From Saprospiraceae bacterium (GTDB lineage: Bacteria > Bacteroidota > Bacteroidia > Chitinophagales > Saprospiraceae): a stretch of DNA of 11,982 nt. This document shows positions 1 through 7,807 of this stretch, in pieces (within the stretch, counting starts at the first letter, position 1; every line of letters starts with the position of its first letter). The notes beneath the pieces were generated by a model. The model worked only from the letters and a program-made list of their open reading frames with translations, did no database searches and was not told where the DNA came from. The translations under genes and the position numbers were made by a program. Location: positions 1 to 11,982 of the forward strand of contig JADJVK010000028.1 of NCBI GenBank assembly GCA_016710625.1. The letters run 5' to 3'.

Positions 1-183
1 TTAACGAATGCGACATTACCTTATGTCTCCTGAGTTTAGCAAACAAAGGCTGGAAGAAAGCTTGTCAAGAAAATCAAGAACTAAAACTAGGTTTAAACGT
101 TGTAAATGGAAAGGTTGTATATAAAGGCGTTTCTGATGCTTTTGGTCTTCCTTATCATGACGTTTCTGAAGTTTTTAAACTAA
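1..183 (+). CDS. ald: Alanine dehydrogenase, C-terminal end (partial, frameshifted)
   Basis: Only the last ~60 codons are in the window. The enzyme oxidatively deaminates L-alanine to pyruvate and ammonia with NAD+, in the cytoplasm. The visible pieces match the conserved C-terminus of the family: LTNATLPY, then SLANKGWKKA, GLNVVNGKVVYKG and DAFGLPY. A two-base insertion near 26-29 breaks the frame between the first two pieces. Near 172-176 an extra T in a T-run hides the likely true stop TAA at 181-183; as written, the frame would run on to a TGA at 203-205 inside the next gene. rocD follows after about 9 bases in the same direction, suggesting an amino-acid catabolic operon. The identification is firm; the exact stop is inferred. 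Confidence 0.88.
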
Positions 184-192
184 TACAATATT

Positions 193-1442
193 ATGTCAAT
201 TGTTGAATCTATCTCTGCTAGTGAATTAATCGCATTAGAGGATAAATATGGTGCTCTACTAACTACTCATTCATTACCAGTGGTACTTTCTAAGGTAGTG
301 GCATAAAGTTGTGGGATGTGGAAGGAAAAGAATATTTTGATTTTCTTTCTGCTTATTCCGCCTTACTATCAATCAAGGCATTGCCATCCTCGAATCATTC
401 AGGAACTTAATTGAGCAGGCTCAACAAATTGACCTTAACTTCAAGAGCATTCCATAACGACCAATTAGGTATTTACGAAGCTTTCATTACAAGTATTTTG
501 GGTACGACAAGGTTTTACCGATGAATACTTGGTGTAGAAGGTGGGAAACAGCTGTAAAGCTTTGTAGAAAATGGGCTTATGAAGTAAAAGGAGTTCCTCA
601 GAATGAGGCAATTATTATTTTTGCAACTGGCAATTTTTGGGGAAGAACATTAGCTGCTATTTCATCCTCTGTTGATCCAGATAGCAGAAATAATTTTGGT
701 CCTTTCATGCCTGGTTATCAATTGATTCCATACAATGATTTAGCTGCTTTGGAGGCTGCTTTGCAAAATCCTAATGTAGCAGGATTTATGGTCGAGCCTA
801 TTCAAGGTGAGGGCTGGAGTTGTTGTACCAGATGAGCTTATTTGAAGGGCGTATCTGGCTTGTACAAAATAAGGTTTTATTTATTGCAGATGAAGTTCAA
901 ACAGGTATCCAGAACTGGAAAAAGCTTTGTTGTAGATTATGCAGGAGTAAAACCCGATATTTTGTATAGGAAAAGCATTATCAGGTGGTGTTTTGCCAGT
1001 TTCTGCGGTTTTGACCACAATGAAGTGATGGATAACTTGAAGCCTGGGCAACATGAATTAAACGTTTGGTGGAAATCCCTTAGGTTGGATGCTGTTGCGA
1101 TGGAGGCACTAAAGGTGGTAGAAGATGAAAATCTTTGCTGGAAATGCTTATAAATGGGTGTACTTTTTTTAGAAGCGAATTAATGAAAGTTCAACAAAAA
1201 CAGCCTTAATAAAATTAGTTAGAGGAAAAGGGCTTTTGAATGCAGTCATCATTGATGAAATGAAAATAGCAAAACTGCATGGAATATTTGCATGAAAATG
1301 AAAGATTTAGGCTTACTTGCCAAAACCGACACATGGGAATATCAACCGTTTTGCTCCTCCATTGATTATCGAAGAAGATCAAATGATGGAAGCCGTATCA
1401 CCATTATTGGAGAACTTTCAATTCTACATTTTAGCTAAATAA
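193..1442 (+). CDS. rocD: Ornithine--oxo-acid aminotransferase (heavily frameshifted)
   Basis: PLP-dependent class III aminotransferase that converts ornithine and 2-oxoglutarate to glutamate-5-semialdehyde and glutamate. The start ATG at 193 gives MSIVESISASELIALEDKYG, typical of the N-terminus. Further pieces in changing frames are WDVEGKEYFDFLSAYSA, NQGHCHPRIIQ, RAFHNDQLG, TAVKLCRKWAYEVKG, FMVEPIQGE, FIADEVQTG (the Asp that contacts the PLP ring nitrogen), GKALSGG (the Schiff-base lysine, codon 972-974), FGGNPLG and VAMEALKVVEDENL. The stop TAA is at 1440-1442. The total span corresponds to about 416 codons, close to the usual ~400-415. At least a dozen one- or two-base indels break the frame, many of them outside long homopolymers, so this is the most damaged gene here. 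Conserved residues survive on both sides of each break, so I read it as an intact gene with sequence errors. Real inactivation cannot be excluded from the sequence alone. Confidence 0.93.
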
Positions 1443-1464
1443 TTTTAATTAATATTTCTTTTAA

Positions 1465-2020
1465 ATGAAAGAAAAACTTCAGGTGGAAAATTATTAATTG
1501 CAGAACCTTTCATGCAAGATGGTATTTCAAAAGAAGTGTAGTTCTACTTTGTGAGAATAGTAAACACAGCACTTTTGGATTTATCTTAAATAAGCGATTA
1601 GATATAAAAATCAATGAATTAGTATTGAATTTCCCTGAATTTGATGGTGATTTATATTTTGGAGGTCCCGTTCAGAACGACACTTTGCATTTTATACATA
1701 CTATCGGAGATGTTCTAGATGACTGCCATCAAATCGCAAAAGGTTTGTATTGGGGTGGTAATTATAACCAACTAAAAGCTTTAATAAAGGAAGGTTTGGT
1801 GTCGAATAAAGATATTAAATTTTTTGTAGGATATAGTGGTTGGGATTTAAAGCAATTCAAAGAAGAAATGAATAATAAGAACTGGATTGTGGAAGATATC
1901 AATTTGAATTATATATTTAATTCCAAAGATGAAATTTTGTGGAAACAAGTACTGAATAATAAAGGAAACGTATTTTCTGTATTGTCAGAATTGCCAGATT
2001 ATAGGAGTTTACTAAACTAA
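1465..2020 (+). CDS. YqgE/AlgH family protein (UPF0301), frameshifted at N-terminus
   Basis: Small cytoplasmic protein of the YqgE/AlgH family, whose biochemical role is not well established. The N-terminal signature is visible in pieces: SGGKLLIAEPFMQDG, then FKRSVVLLCE and TFGFILNKRL, followed by an unbroken stretch to the stop with DLYFGGPVQNDTLHFIH, GLYWGGNYNQL and FFVGYSGWDLKQ. These are the family hallmarks (the FGGPV and GYSGW motifs). The frame breaks at about 1480 (within CTTCAGG) and about 1526 (GGTATTTC); downstream of that the frame is clean. The chosen ATG at 1465 is the first start ahead of the conserved block and gives about 185 codons, the usual family length. It lies 22 bases after rocD, and its stop is followed after one base by the holA start, so it is probably cotranscribed with holA. 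Confidence 0.9.
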
Positions 2021-2021
2021 G

Positions 2022-3010
2022 ATGCCTAATTCTTCAATAATAAAAGTTTAAAAAATAAAAAATTCCACCATCTTGGTACTTCATGGGGAGAGCCTTATTT
2101 TATAGATCAAATTACTGATTATGTTGAGCATCATATCTTAGATGAAAGTAGAGCAATCTTTTGATTTGTCAGTTTATTATGGAAAGATATAACGCAAGAA
2201 ATTCGGATTTAGCTGGAACACGATACAGTGGTGCCAGTCATCAAATTATTATCATAAAAGAAGCACAAGACTTTAAGGATTATAGCAATTTGGTGAATTA
2301 TGCAAAAAATCCAACTGCCACTACCCTTCTTTTGCTATGCCATAAGCAAGGAAAAATGGATGCTAGGACTACCTTTTTCAAAGCATTGAAAGAAAAAGCC
2401 ACCATTTTCGAATCCAATAAAATACCAGATTACAACTTATTAGATTGGGTAATAAAGTATTTGCATCCAAAAAATTACATATCCAACCAGATGCATTGCA
2501 GTTGTTGACAGAGTATTTAGGGAATGATTTAACCAAAATAAGCAATGAGATTGATAAACTTGCATTGAACTTAGCGGTAAATGAAACGATAACTTCTGCT
2601 CTGATTGAAAAATATATTGGAATTAGTAAAGATTATAATTTCTTTGAGCTACAAAAAGCAATTGCAACGAGAGATAAAGAAAAAATATATAACATCATTA
2701 GCTATTTGATCCCCAAACAATTTTCCATAATTCCAGCTATCATCACCTTGTATAACTTTTTTAGCAGGGTATATATGTTGGCTTACACATCTGGAAAAAG
2801 CAATCAGGAAATTTGCAAAGATTTAGGAATAAGGGAATTTTTCTTAAAAGACTACAGCAATGCTTTGACAAATTATCCTGTAAATAAAACTAAAATGATT
2901 TTACAGTTCCTTTGTGAATACGATTTGAAAAGCAAAGGCGTAAATCAAGTAAATACAAATGACAGTGCTTTATTGAAAGAATTAACTTGGAAGATATTGC
3001 ATTGCTTTGA
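2022..3010 (+). CDS. holA: DNA polymerase III subunit delta (frameshifted)
   Basis: The delta subunit of the clamp loader opens the beta sliding clamp. The N-terminal piece MPNSSIIK joins to LKNKKFH and then GEPYFIDQITDYVEHHIL, the degenerate Walker-A-like beginning of Bacteroidota delta proteins (usually HGEEPYFI). Later pieces are HQIIIIKEAQDFKDY, a TTLLLLCHKQGK strand, LTEYLGNDLTKISNEIDKL (the conserved region after the AAA+ fold) and the C-terminal collar helices ending in ELTWKILH. Breaks lie near 2049, 2076-2090, 2155, 2200 and 2452; the last is one missing A in GTAAATAAAG. The expected stop is a TGA at 3008-3010, one frame off, so as printed the reading frame runs straight into guaA. 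The start follows the previous stop by one base. The length of about 330 codons is normal for the family. Confidence 0.9.
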
Positions 3011-3017
3011 CTTTTAT

Positions 3018-3025
3018 TATCTTTG
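3018..3025 (+). promoter_or_regulatory. Putative Bacteroidota -7 box for guaA (TATCTTTG)
   Basis: TATCTTTG matches the Bacteroidota sigma-ABfr -7 consensus TAnnTTTG exactly. A TTG at 2997-2999 lies 18 bases upstream, close to the expected -33 spacing. The box sits at the 3' end of holA and only 4 bases before the guaA ATG, so a transcript from it would start at or next to the start codon (leaderless or nearly so). This is inference from consensus only; in A+T-rich DNA such matches arise by chance. Confidence 0.4.
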
Positions 3026-3029
3026 CACA

Positions 3030-4575
3030 ATGAAACAAAAAATTTTAATATTAGATTTCGGTTCTCAATATACTCAATTGATTGCCAGAAGAGTACGTGA
3101 ACAAAACGTTTATTGCGAAGTTTTACCTTTCAATAAATATAATGGTGTCGATGACACAGTAAAAGCGATAATATTATCAGGTTCCCCATTTTCTGTTCGC
3201 CAACCAGATGCTTTACAGATTGATTTAAACCAATTTATTGGAAAACTTCCGGTATTAGCTATCTGTTATGGAGCTCAATTAGGTTGCTCTAAATTTAGGT
3301 GGTGCTGTTTCAAGATCAGACAAAGAGAATATGGAAAAGCGATGTTGTCAGAAATACTTTCAGATGACGACCCTCTTTTCGATGATATTCAATCCAATAC
3401 CCAAGTTTGGATGTCTCACGGAGACACTATCACAGATATACCTTCAGATTTTGAATTAATAGCAAGTACAGATGATGTGAAAGTCGCTGCATTTCGTTCG
3501 AAATCTGCAACTTATGCAGCTCCAACTTATTGTTTGCAATTTCATCCAGAAGTGACACATAGTATTGATGGACCAAAATTGATTGCGAATTTTTTGTTCA
3601 AAATAGCTCATTGTGTTCCAGATTGGACTCCAGCATCGTTTGTTGAAGAAAGTATTCAAACCATCAAAGAAAAGATTGGGAGCGACCAAGTAATAATGGG
3701 GCTTTCTGGTGGAGTTAGATTCTTCAGTAGCTGCTATGATGCTGCATAAAGCTATTGGCAAACAACTAATCTGTATTTTTGTTGACAATGGTTTGATGCG
3801 GAAAAATGAATTTGAAGATGTACTTCATTCATATCAAGACATTGGATTGAATATAATTGGAGTGGATGCTTCCAACGAATTTCTATCTGCATTAAAAGGA
3901 CTTTCCAACCCAGAAGATAAGCGGAAGGCGATTGGGAAAGTCTTTATTGATGTTTTCGAAAGAGAAGCAAAGAAATATCAGAATGTAAAATGGTTGGGAC
4001 AAGGGACAATTTATCCAGATGTAATAGAATCCGTTTCAGTACATGGACCATCTGTAACCATTAAATCACATCATAATGTTGGTGGATTACCAGACATTAT
4101 GGGGCTTAAAATTGTTGAGCCTTTGAGAAATCTATTCAAAGATGAAGTGAGAAAAGCTGGTAGAGAACTACATATTGATCCAAATATCTTAAATAGGCAT
4201 CCTTTCCCTGGTCCTGGCTTAGGTATCAGAGTTTTAGGTGAAATTACACCTGAGAAAGTTCGTATCCTTCAAGAAGCTGATGCCATATTCATCAATGGAC
4301 TTAAGAAAACAGGTTTATATCATGAAGTTTGGCAGGCGGCTGCCATTTTATTACCAGTCTATTCTGTTGGGGTGATGGGTGATGAAAGAACATATGAGCA
4401 AGCATTAGCTTTAAGAGCTGTCAATTCAGTCGATGGTATGACAGGTGAATGGAGTAAACTGCCCTATGAGTTTTTAGCAAATATTTCAAGTGAAATCATT
4501 AATAATGTAAGAGGAATTAACAGAGTGGTATATGACATTAGCACAAAACCGCCGTCTACAATAGAATGGGAATAA
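3030..4575 (+). CDS. guaA: GMP synthase, glutamine-hydrolysing (three frame breaks)
   Basis: Converts XMP, ATP and glutamine to GMP, the last step of de novo guanine nucleotide synthesis. The N-terminal glutamine amidotransferase domain (residues ~1-195) starts KQKILILDFGSQYTQLIARR and carries the nucleophile Cys79 in LAICYGAQ and the His/Glu pair in LQFHPEV. The ATP-pyrophosphatase domain has the P-loop, read as SGGVDSS after correction, then FVDNGLMRKNE and LGQGTIYPD. The C-terminal dimerisation domain has RHPFPGPGLGIR and ends in PPSTIEWE, the canonical terminus. A G insertion near 3282 and a missing A near 3324 compensate each other, leaving about 14 garbled residues. An extra A at 3717 splits the P-loop and ends the first frame at 3749. 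The length of about 515 codons is normal. No riboswitch-like leader is possible, since holA ends about 20 bases upstream. Probably functional in the real genome. Confidence 0.96.
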
Positions 4576-4604
4576 ACCAATTAATTTATTTTATTATACA
4601 TCAT

Positions 4605-5942
4605 ATGAAATATTTAATCATTTTAACCAGTCTATTTCTATTTGCTTGCAATACTACCAAAACTATTGTTAAGCAAAAAGAAGACACCAATGCGATAAAG
4701 GGTTACAAAAAATACAACCCACAAACTGGTCAATATGAATGGGTTAGTGAAGATCCAGCCAAAGTTATAGACACTATCAAAACCAATACAACTCCAATTG
4801 ACAATACAAAAAATACCAAAGAAGCAACCGTAAAAGGATTGAATCGAGCTATTAAAGTAGCTGTGATCTTGCCATTTTATGCGGATCAGAATCATGATGG
4901 AGAGCCCATATTTACTAAATCTACTTGGGCAACTAACTTTTATGGAGGCATGAAAATCGCTTTAGATTCTTATGAAAAAAGGAATTTCAATAGACATTAG
5001 AGTATTTGATGATAAAGCTTCAGAAACTGAATTGAACAAAATATTATTATACGAAGATGTAAAAATGCATCTAATTATTGGTCCAGCTGGTAAAAGTAAT
5101 TTGAAGATTGCAGCAAATTTTGCTAAAACAAAAGGAATTCCATTAGTTTCGCCCTACAATCCTGCAGATGATATCACCACAAATAATCCTAATTATATTC
5201 AAATCAACCCCTCCTTAAAATCTCATTGTATAGCAATTGTAGAAGATATTTACTCACACTACAAAACACCGAATATTACAATAATTTCAAGAAATAAACC
5301 TACTGAAACTGCGACGTATAACTATTTTATCAATCATATCAATAGTATTTATTCTAATATTGTCCCAATCCATAAATTAACGATTGATGAGGAAACGAAT
5401 GGAATTTCTAAAACAGATTTAGACGTTTGTTTTAGTGAAAATAGGCAAAATGTAATCATTATCCCCTCTTGGTCCAACGAGCCATTCGTTGCAGCATTAT
5501 TGCAAAGAATAGAAGCAAATAGAAAAGGTACTCCAATTAATGTGTATGGAATGCCACAATGGTCTAGTTTTGACTTATTGAGCCATGATTTACTGACAAA
5601 TTAAATACAAGAATCACTACCTCAAACCCATTAGATATACCTTCGCCACAAACAAAAGAATTCAAAAAGTTATTTTTTGAGAAATACCATACAATTGCTA
5701 CAGATGAGTCTATAGTAGGTTTTGATGTAACCTATTTGATGATTCAGATGCTAAAAAAATATGGTAAAGATTTTACGAACCATTTGGGAGAAAAGAATTT
5801 AATGGGATTTACTTCAAAGTATATTTTTGATAAAATAAATGACAATCCGATAGAATCTACTAACCTAAAAGGAATACAAAGATTTGAGAATAAATCTATT
5901 CAAATTTTGAAATATCAGGATGGTGGTTTTAGGCTAGAATAA
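4605..5942 (+). CDS. Type 1 periplasmic-binding-fold lipoprotein (two frame breaks)
   Basis: The start at 4605 gives a lipoprotein signal peptide: MKYLIILTSLFLFAC with lipobox LFAC and acylated Cys15. An in-frame ATG at 4566 would overlap guaA and add 13 residues, and was rejected because it spoils the signal peptide. After the Cys comes a polar Lys/Thr/Asn-rich linker to about residue 80. A Leu/Ile/Val-binding-protein-like domain (Peripla_BP type 1) follows: IKVAVILPFY, FYGGMKIALDS, LIIGPAGKSNLK, GIPLVSPYNPAD, NVIIIPSWSNEPFVAALLQ, GFDVTYLMIQML. Two one-base losses break the frame: an A-run at 4976-4981 and ACAAATTA near 5600. The stop is at 5940-5942, and the joined length is about 446 residues. 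It lies 29 bases after guaA. I recall related Bacteroidota having a PBP1-fold, often LysM-containing, lipoprotein next to guaA; no LysM domain is evident here. No ABC transporter genes are nearby, so the ligand and role are unknown. Confidence 0.8.
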
Positions 5943-5977
5943 TTTCATTTTCACTATTAATTGATTTCCTAATTTGT

Positions 5978-5985
5978 TAATTTTG
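5978..5985 (+). promoter_or_regulatory. Putative -7 box for proline dehydrogenase (TAATTTTG)
   Basis: TAATTTTG fits TAnnTTTG and lies 16 bases ahead of the proline dehydrogenase ATG at 6002, in the 59-base gap after the lipoprotein gene. No TTG at the ideal -33 spacing is seen (the nearest is at 5961, spacing 14), so the support is weak. Confidence 0.33.
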
Positions 5986-6001
5986 TGAAAAATTTTAAAC
6001 A

Positions 6002-7134
6002 ATGGAACAGCACCTACCAGATTTCAATAATTTAAAGATTTCTTTTGAAAATAAATCTGACCAAGAGTTAAAGAAAGCAATTTGGTTGTTTAAAATGATG
6101 AATAACCCATCTTTAGTTAAGTATGGTTCCATGTTGGGTTTGTGGGCTGTTGAGAATAGCATCCCATTTACTGAAACTATTGTAAAAAAAACTATATTCG
6201 AACATTTCTGCGGCGGCACTACCTTTGAGTCTTCTATTGAAAGCATTAATAAATTAAAAAAATACCACATACAAACCGTTTTGGACTATGGAGCTGAAGG
6301 TAAAGAAACTGAAGCTGATTGGGAAAAAACCAAAAATGAGTTTTTGAATGCAATTGATTTTGCCTCCAAACAATCTTCAGTTCCTTTGATCAGTATCAAA
6401 GTTACAGGGCTTTCAAGATTTGAATTATTAGAAAAAGTAAGTGCAAATAGAGTTCTATCAGAGAAAGAGCAACAGGAATGGCAGAAAGTAAAAGAAAGAG
6501 TGGATGCAGTTTGCAAAAAAGCTTTTGATCATCATTTAGGGGTCTTTATTGATGCTGAGGAAACCTGGATTCAAGATGCAGTGGATAATTTAGTCAATGA
6601 AATGATGCAAAAATATAACAAAGAAAAAGTAACTGTTTACAATACTTTTCAGTGTTATAGAAAAGATAGATTTGACTTTTTAGTAGCATCTCACGAATTA
6701 GCAAAACAAAATAATTATCTATTAGGTGCAAAATTAGTGAGAGGAGCTTATATGGAAAAAGAGAGAGAAAGAGCAGCTTCACTTGAATTACCATCACCGA
6801 TTAATACCGATAAAGCAGCTACTGATGCCATGTATAATAAATGTCTAAAATATTGTTTCGAGCATTTAGAAACGATAGCTGTTTGTAATGCAACTCACAA
6901 TGCGAATAGCAGCATGTTGTTAGCAAATTGGATGATTGAAAAAAATATACCTCTTAATCATCCACATACCTTATTTTGTCAGCTTTTAATGCTTCAAAAT
7001 ATATGGTATACGGTGCTGTGAAAGAAGTGATTCCATACCTAATCCGTCGTGCCCAAGAAAATTCAGCTGTTAGTGGTGATATGAGTAGAGAATATAAGAT
7101 GTATGTGGATGCGATGAAATTGAGGAAGAATTAA
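6002..7134 (+). CDS. Proline dehydrogenase (frame break with missing segment)
   Basis: Monofunctional FAD-dependent proline dehydrogenase. It oxidises L-proline to delta-1-pyrroline-5-carboxylate and passes electrons to the respiratory chain. The product begins MEQHLPDFNNLKISFENKS, the Bacteroidota type. Visible motifs are LDYGAEGKE, SIKVTGLSRFELLEKVS, FIDAEETWIQDAVD, TFQCYRKDR, KLVRGAY (residues 244-250, barrel strand with the active-site basic residue), ATHN (297-300) and, after the break, VYGAVKEVIPYLIRRAQEN, whose Arg pair binds the substrate carboxylate. The uninterrupted frame stops at 7021. The continuation in another frame ends with TAA at 7132-7134. Between PHTLFCQL and NASKYMVYG, roughly 15-20 residues normally containing the conserved YGMSDN-like motif are absent, so bases are missing there as well as the frame. 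The same product class (P5C) links it to rocD upstream. It converges on the YigZ-family gene with a 25-base A/T gap that has no G+C-rich stem. Confidence 0.93.
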
Positions 7135-7159
7135 TAGTGTTAAAAAAATTAAGTTTATT

Positions 7160-7807
7160 TTAAATTTCACTTATTTTCAGCCCACTCAATTCTTTGATTA
7201 ACATTGCTTCATCCATTGATATCTTGTTGATTCTAGCAAAGAGTTCATGCTTAAAAACTGCCGTTTTAGCAATATCTACAGATATTTTAATAATAGCATT
7301 TGAATCATTATAAACTTGACTTGCTAAATCAATCTTGCATTTTTTGATGGCTTCTATTACATCATTCATGATGGAGTAATCAACAGTAAGCTGATATTCT
7401 TTGGTGATTTTGTGTTCAATTATGGAGCATTCCTCTAATGTTATTTTAGATGATTCTTTATATGCAGCAATCAATCCGCTAGTTCCTAACAAGGTTCCTC
7501 CAAAATAACGAACAACAATTATTAAGGTATTGGTAACTCCTTTACTATCTATTTGTCCTAATATGGGTTTACCAGCAGTACCTGAGGGCTCGCCATCATC
7601 ATTTGCTCGATACAAATTCATATCAAAACCAAGACGCCAAGCATAACAATGATGAGTTGCTTTGGGATGGATTTTTCTGATTTCATTCAAATGCAAAACA
7701 ATTTCCGCTTCATCCTTCACAGGAAAGGCAAATCCTAAAAATTTACTTGCCTTTTCTCTGAATTCAGTAATTGCAGGTGCTTCTATCGTTCTATAACTTT
7801 CTTGCAT
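7160..7807 (-). CDS. YigZ/IMPACT family protein (UPF0029)
   Basis: Intact 215-residue protein; one of two unbroken genes in the window. The N-terminal IMPACT/UPF0029 domain spans about residues 10-120 and carries the family signature DDGEPSGTAGKPIL (70-83), HHCYAWRLG upstream of it, and VVRYFGGTLLGTSGL (98-112). A C-terminal DUF1949-like ferredoxin-type domain follows (~135-205, QLTVDYSIMNDVIEAI). The eukaryotic homologue IMPACT regulates GCN2; the bacterial role is uncertain, with links to translation or nucleic-acid binding suggested for the fold. The start ATG overlaps the stop of pyrG by one base (TAATG), which supports this start and implies translational coupling. No separate promoter is visible. 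Expression probably depends on the pyrG promoter. Confidence 0.93.
   Translation of the reverse strand: MQESYRTIEAPAITEFREKASKFLGFAFPVKDEAEIVLHLNEIRKIHPKATHHCYAWRLGFDMNLYRANDDGEPSGTAGKPILGQIDSKGVTNTLIIVVRYFGGTLLGTSGLIAAYKESSKITLEECSIIEHKITKEYQLTVDYSIMNDVIEAIKKCKIDLASQVYNDSNAIIKISVDIAKTAVFKHELFARINKISMDEAMLIKELSGLKISEI

Noticed and set aside
193..1442. rocD as a decaying pseudogene or a set of small separate genes
   Set aside because: Equivalent breaks in essential neighbours and conservation on both sides of each break favour consensus errors over decay; the small frames are fragments of one enzyme.
3011..3029. Purine riboswitch or leader upstream of guaA
   Set aside because: Only about 20 bases separate holA from guaA, too short for a riboswitch, and no aptamer-like sequence is present.
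3456..3788. Minus-strand open frame of 110 codons opposite guaA
   Set aside because: It is antisense to strongly conserved GuaA sequence, with low-complexity translation and no recognisable motif; a shadow frame.
5995..6797. Several minus-strand open frames opposite proline dehydrogenase, and similar ones at 4638-4895 and 9580-9795
   Set aside because: All lie antisense to real genes or promoters; the translations show no family motifs.
7135..7159. Bidirectional terminator between proline dehydrogenase and the YigZ-family gene
   Set aside because: The gap is A/T-rich with T-runs but has no G+C-containing stem; support is insufficient.
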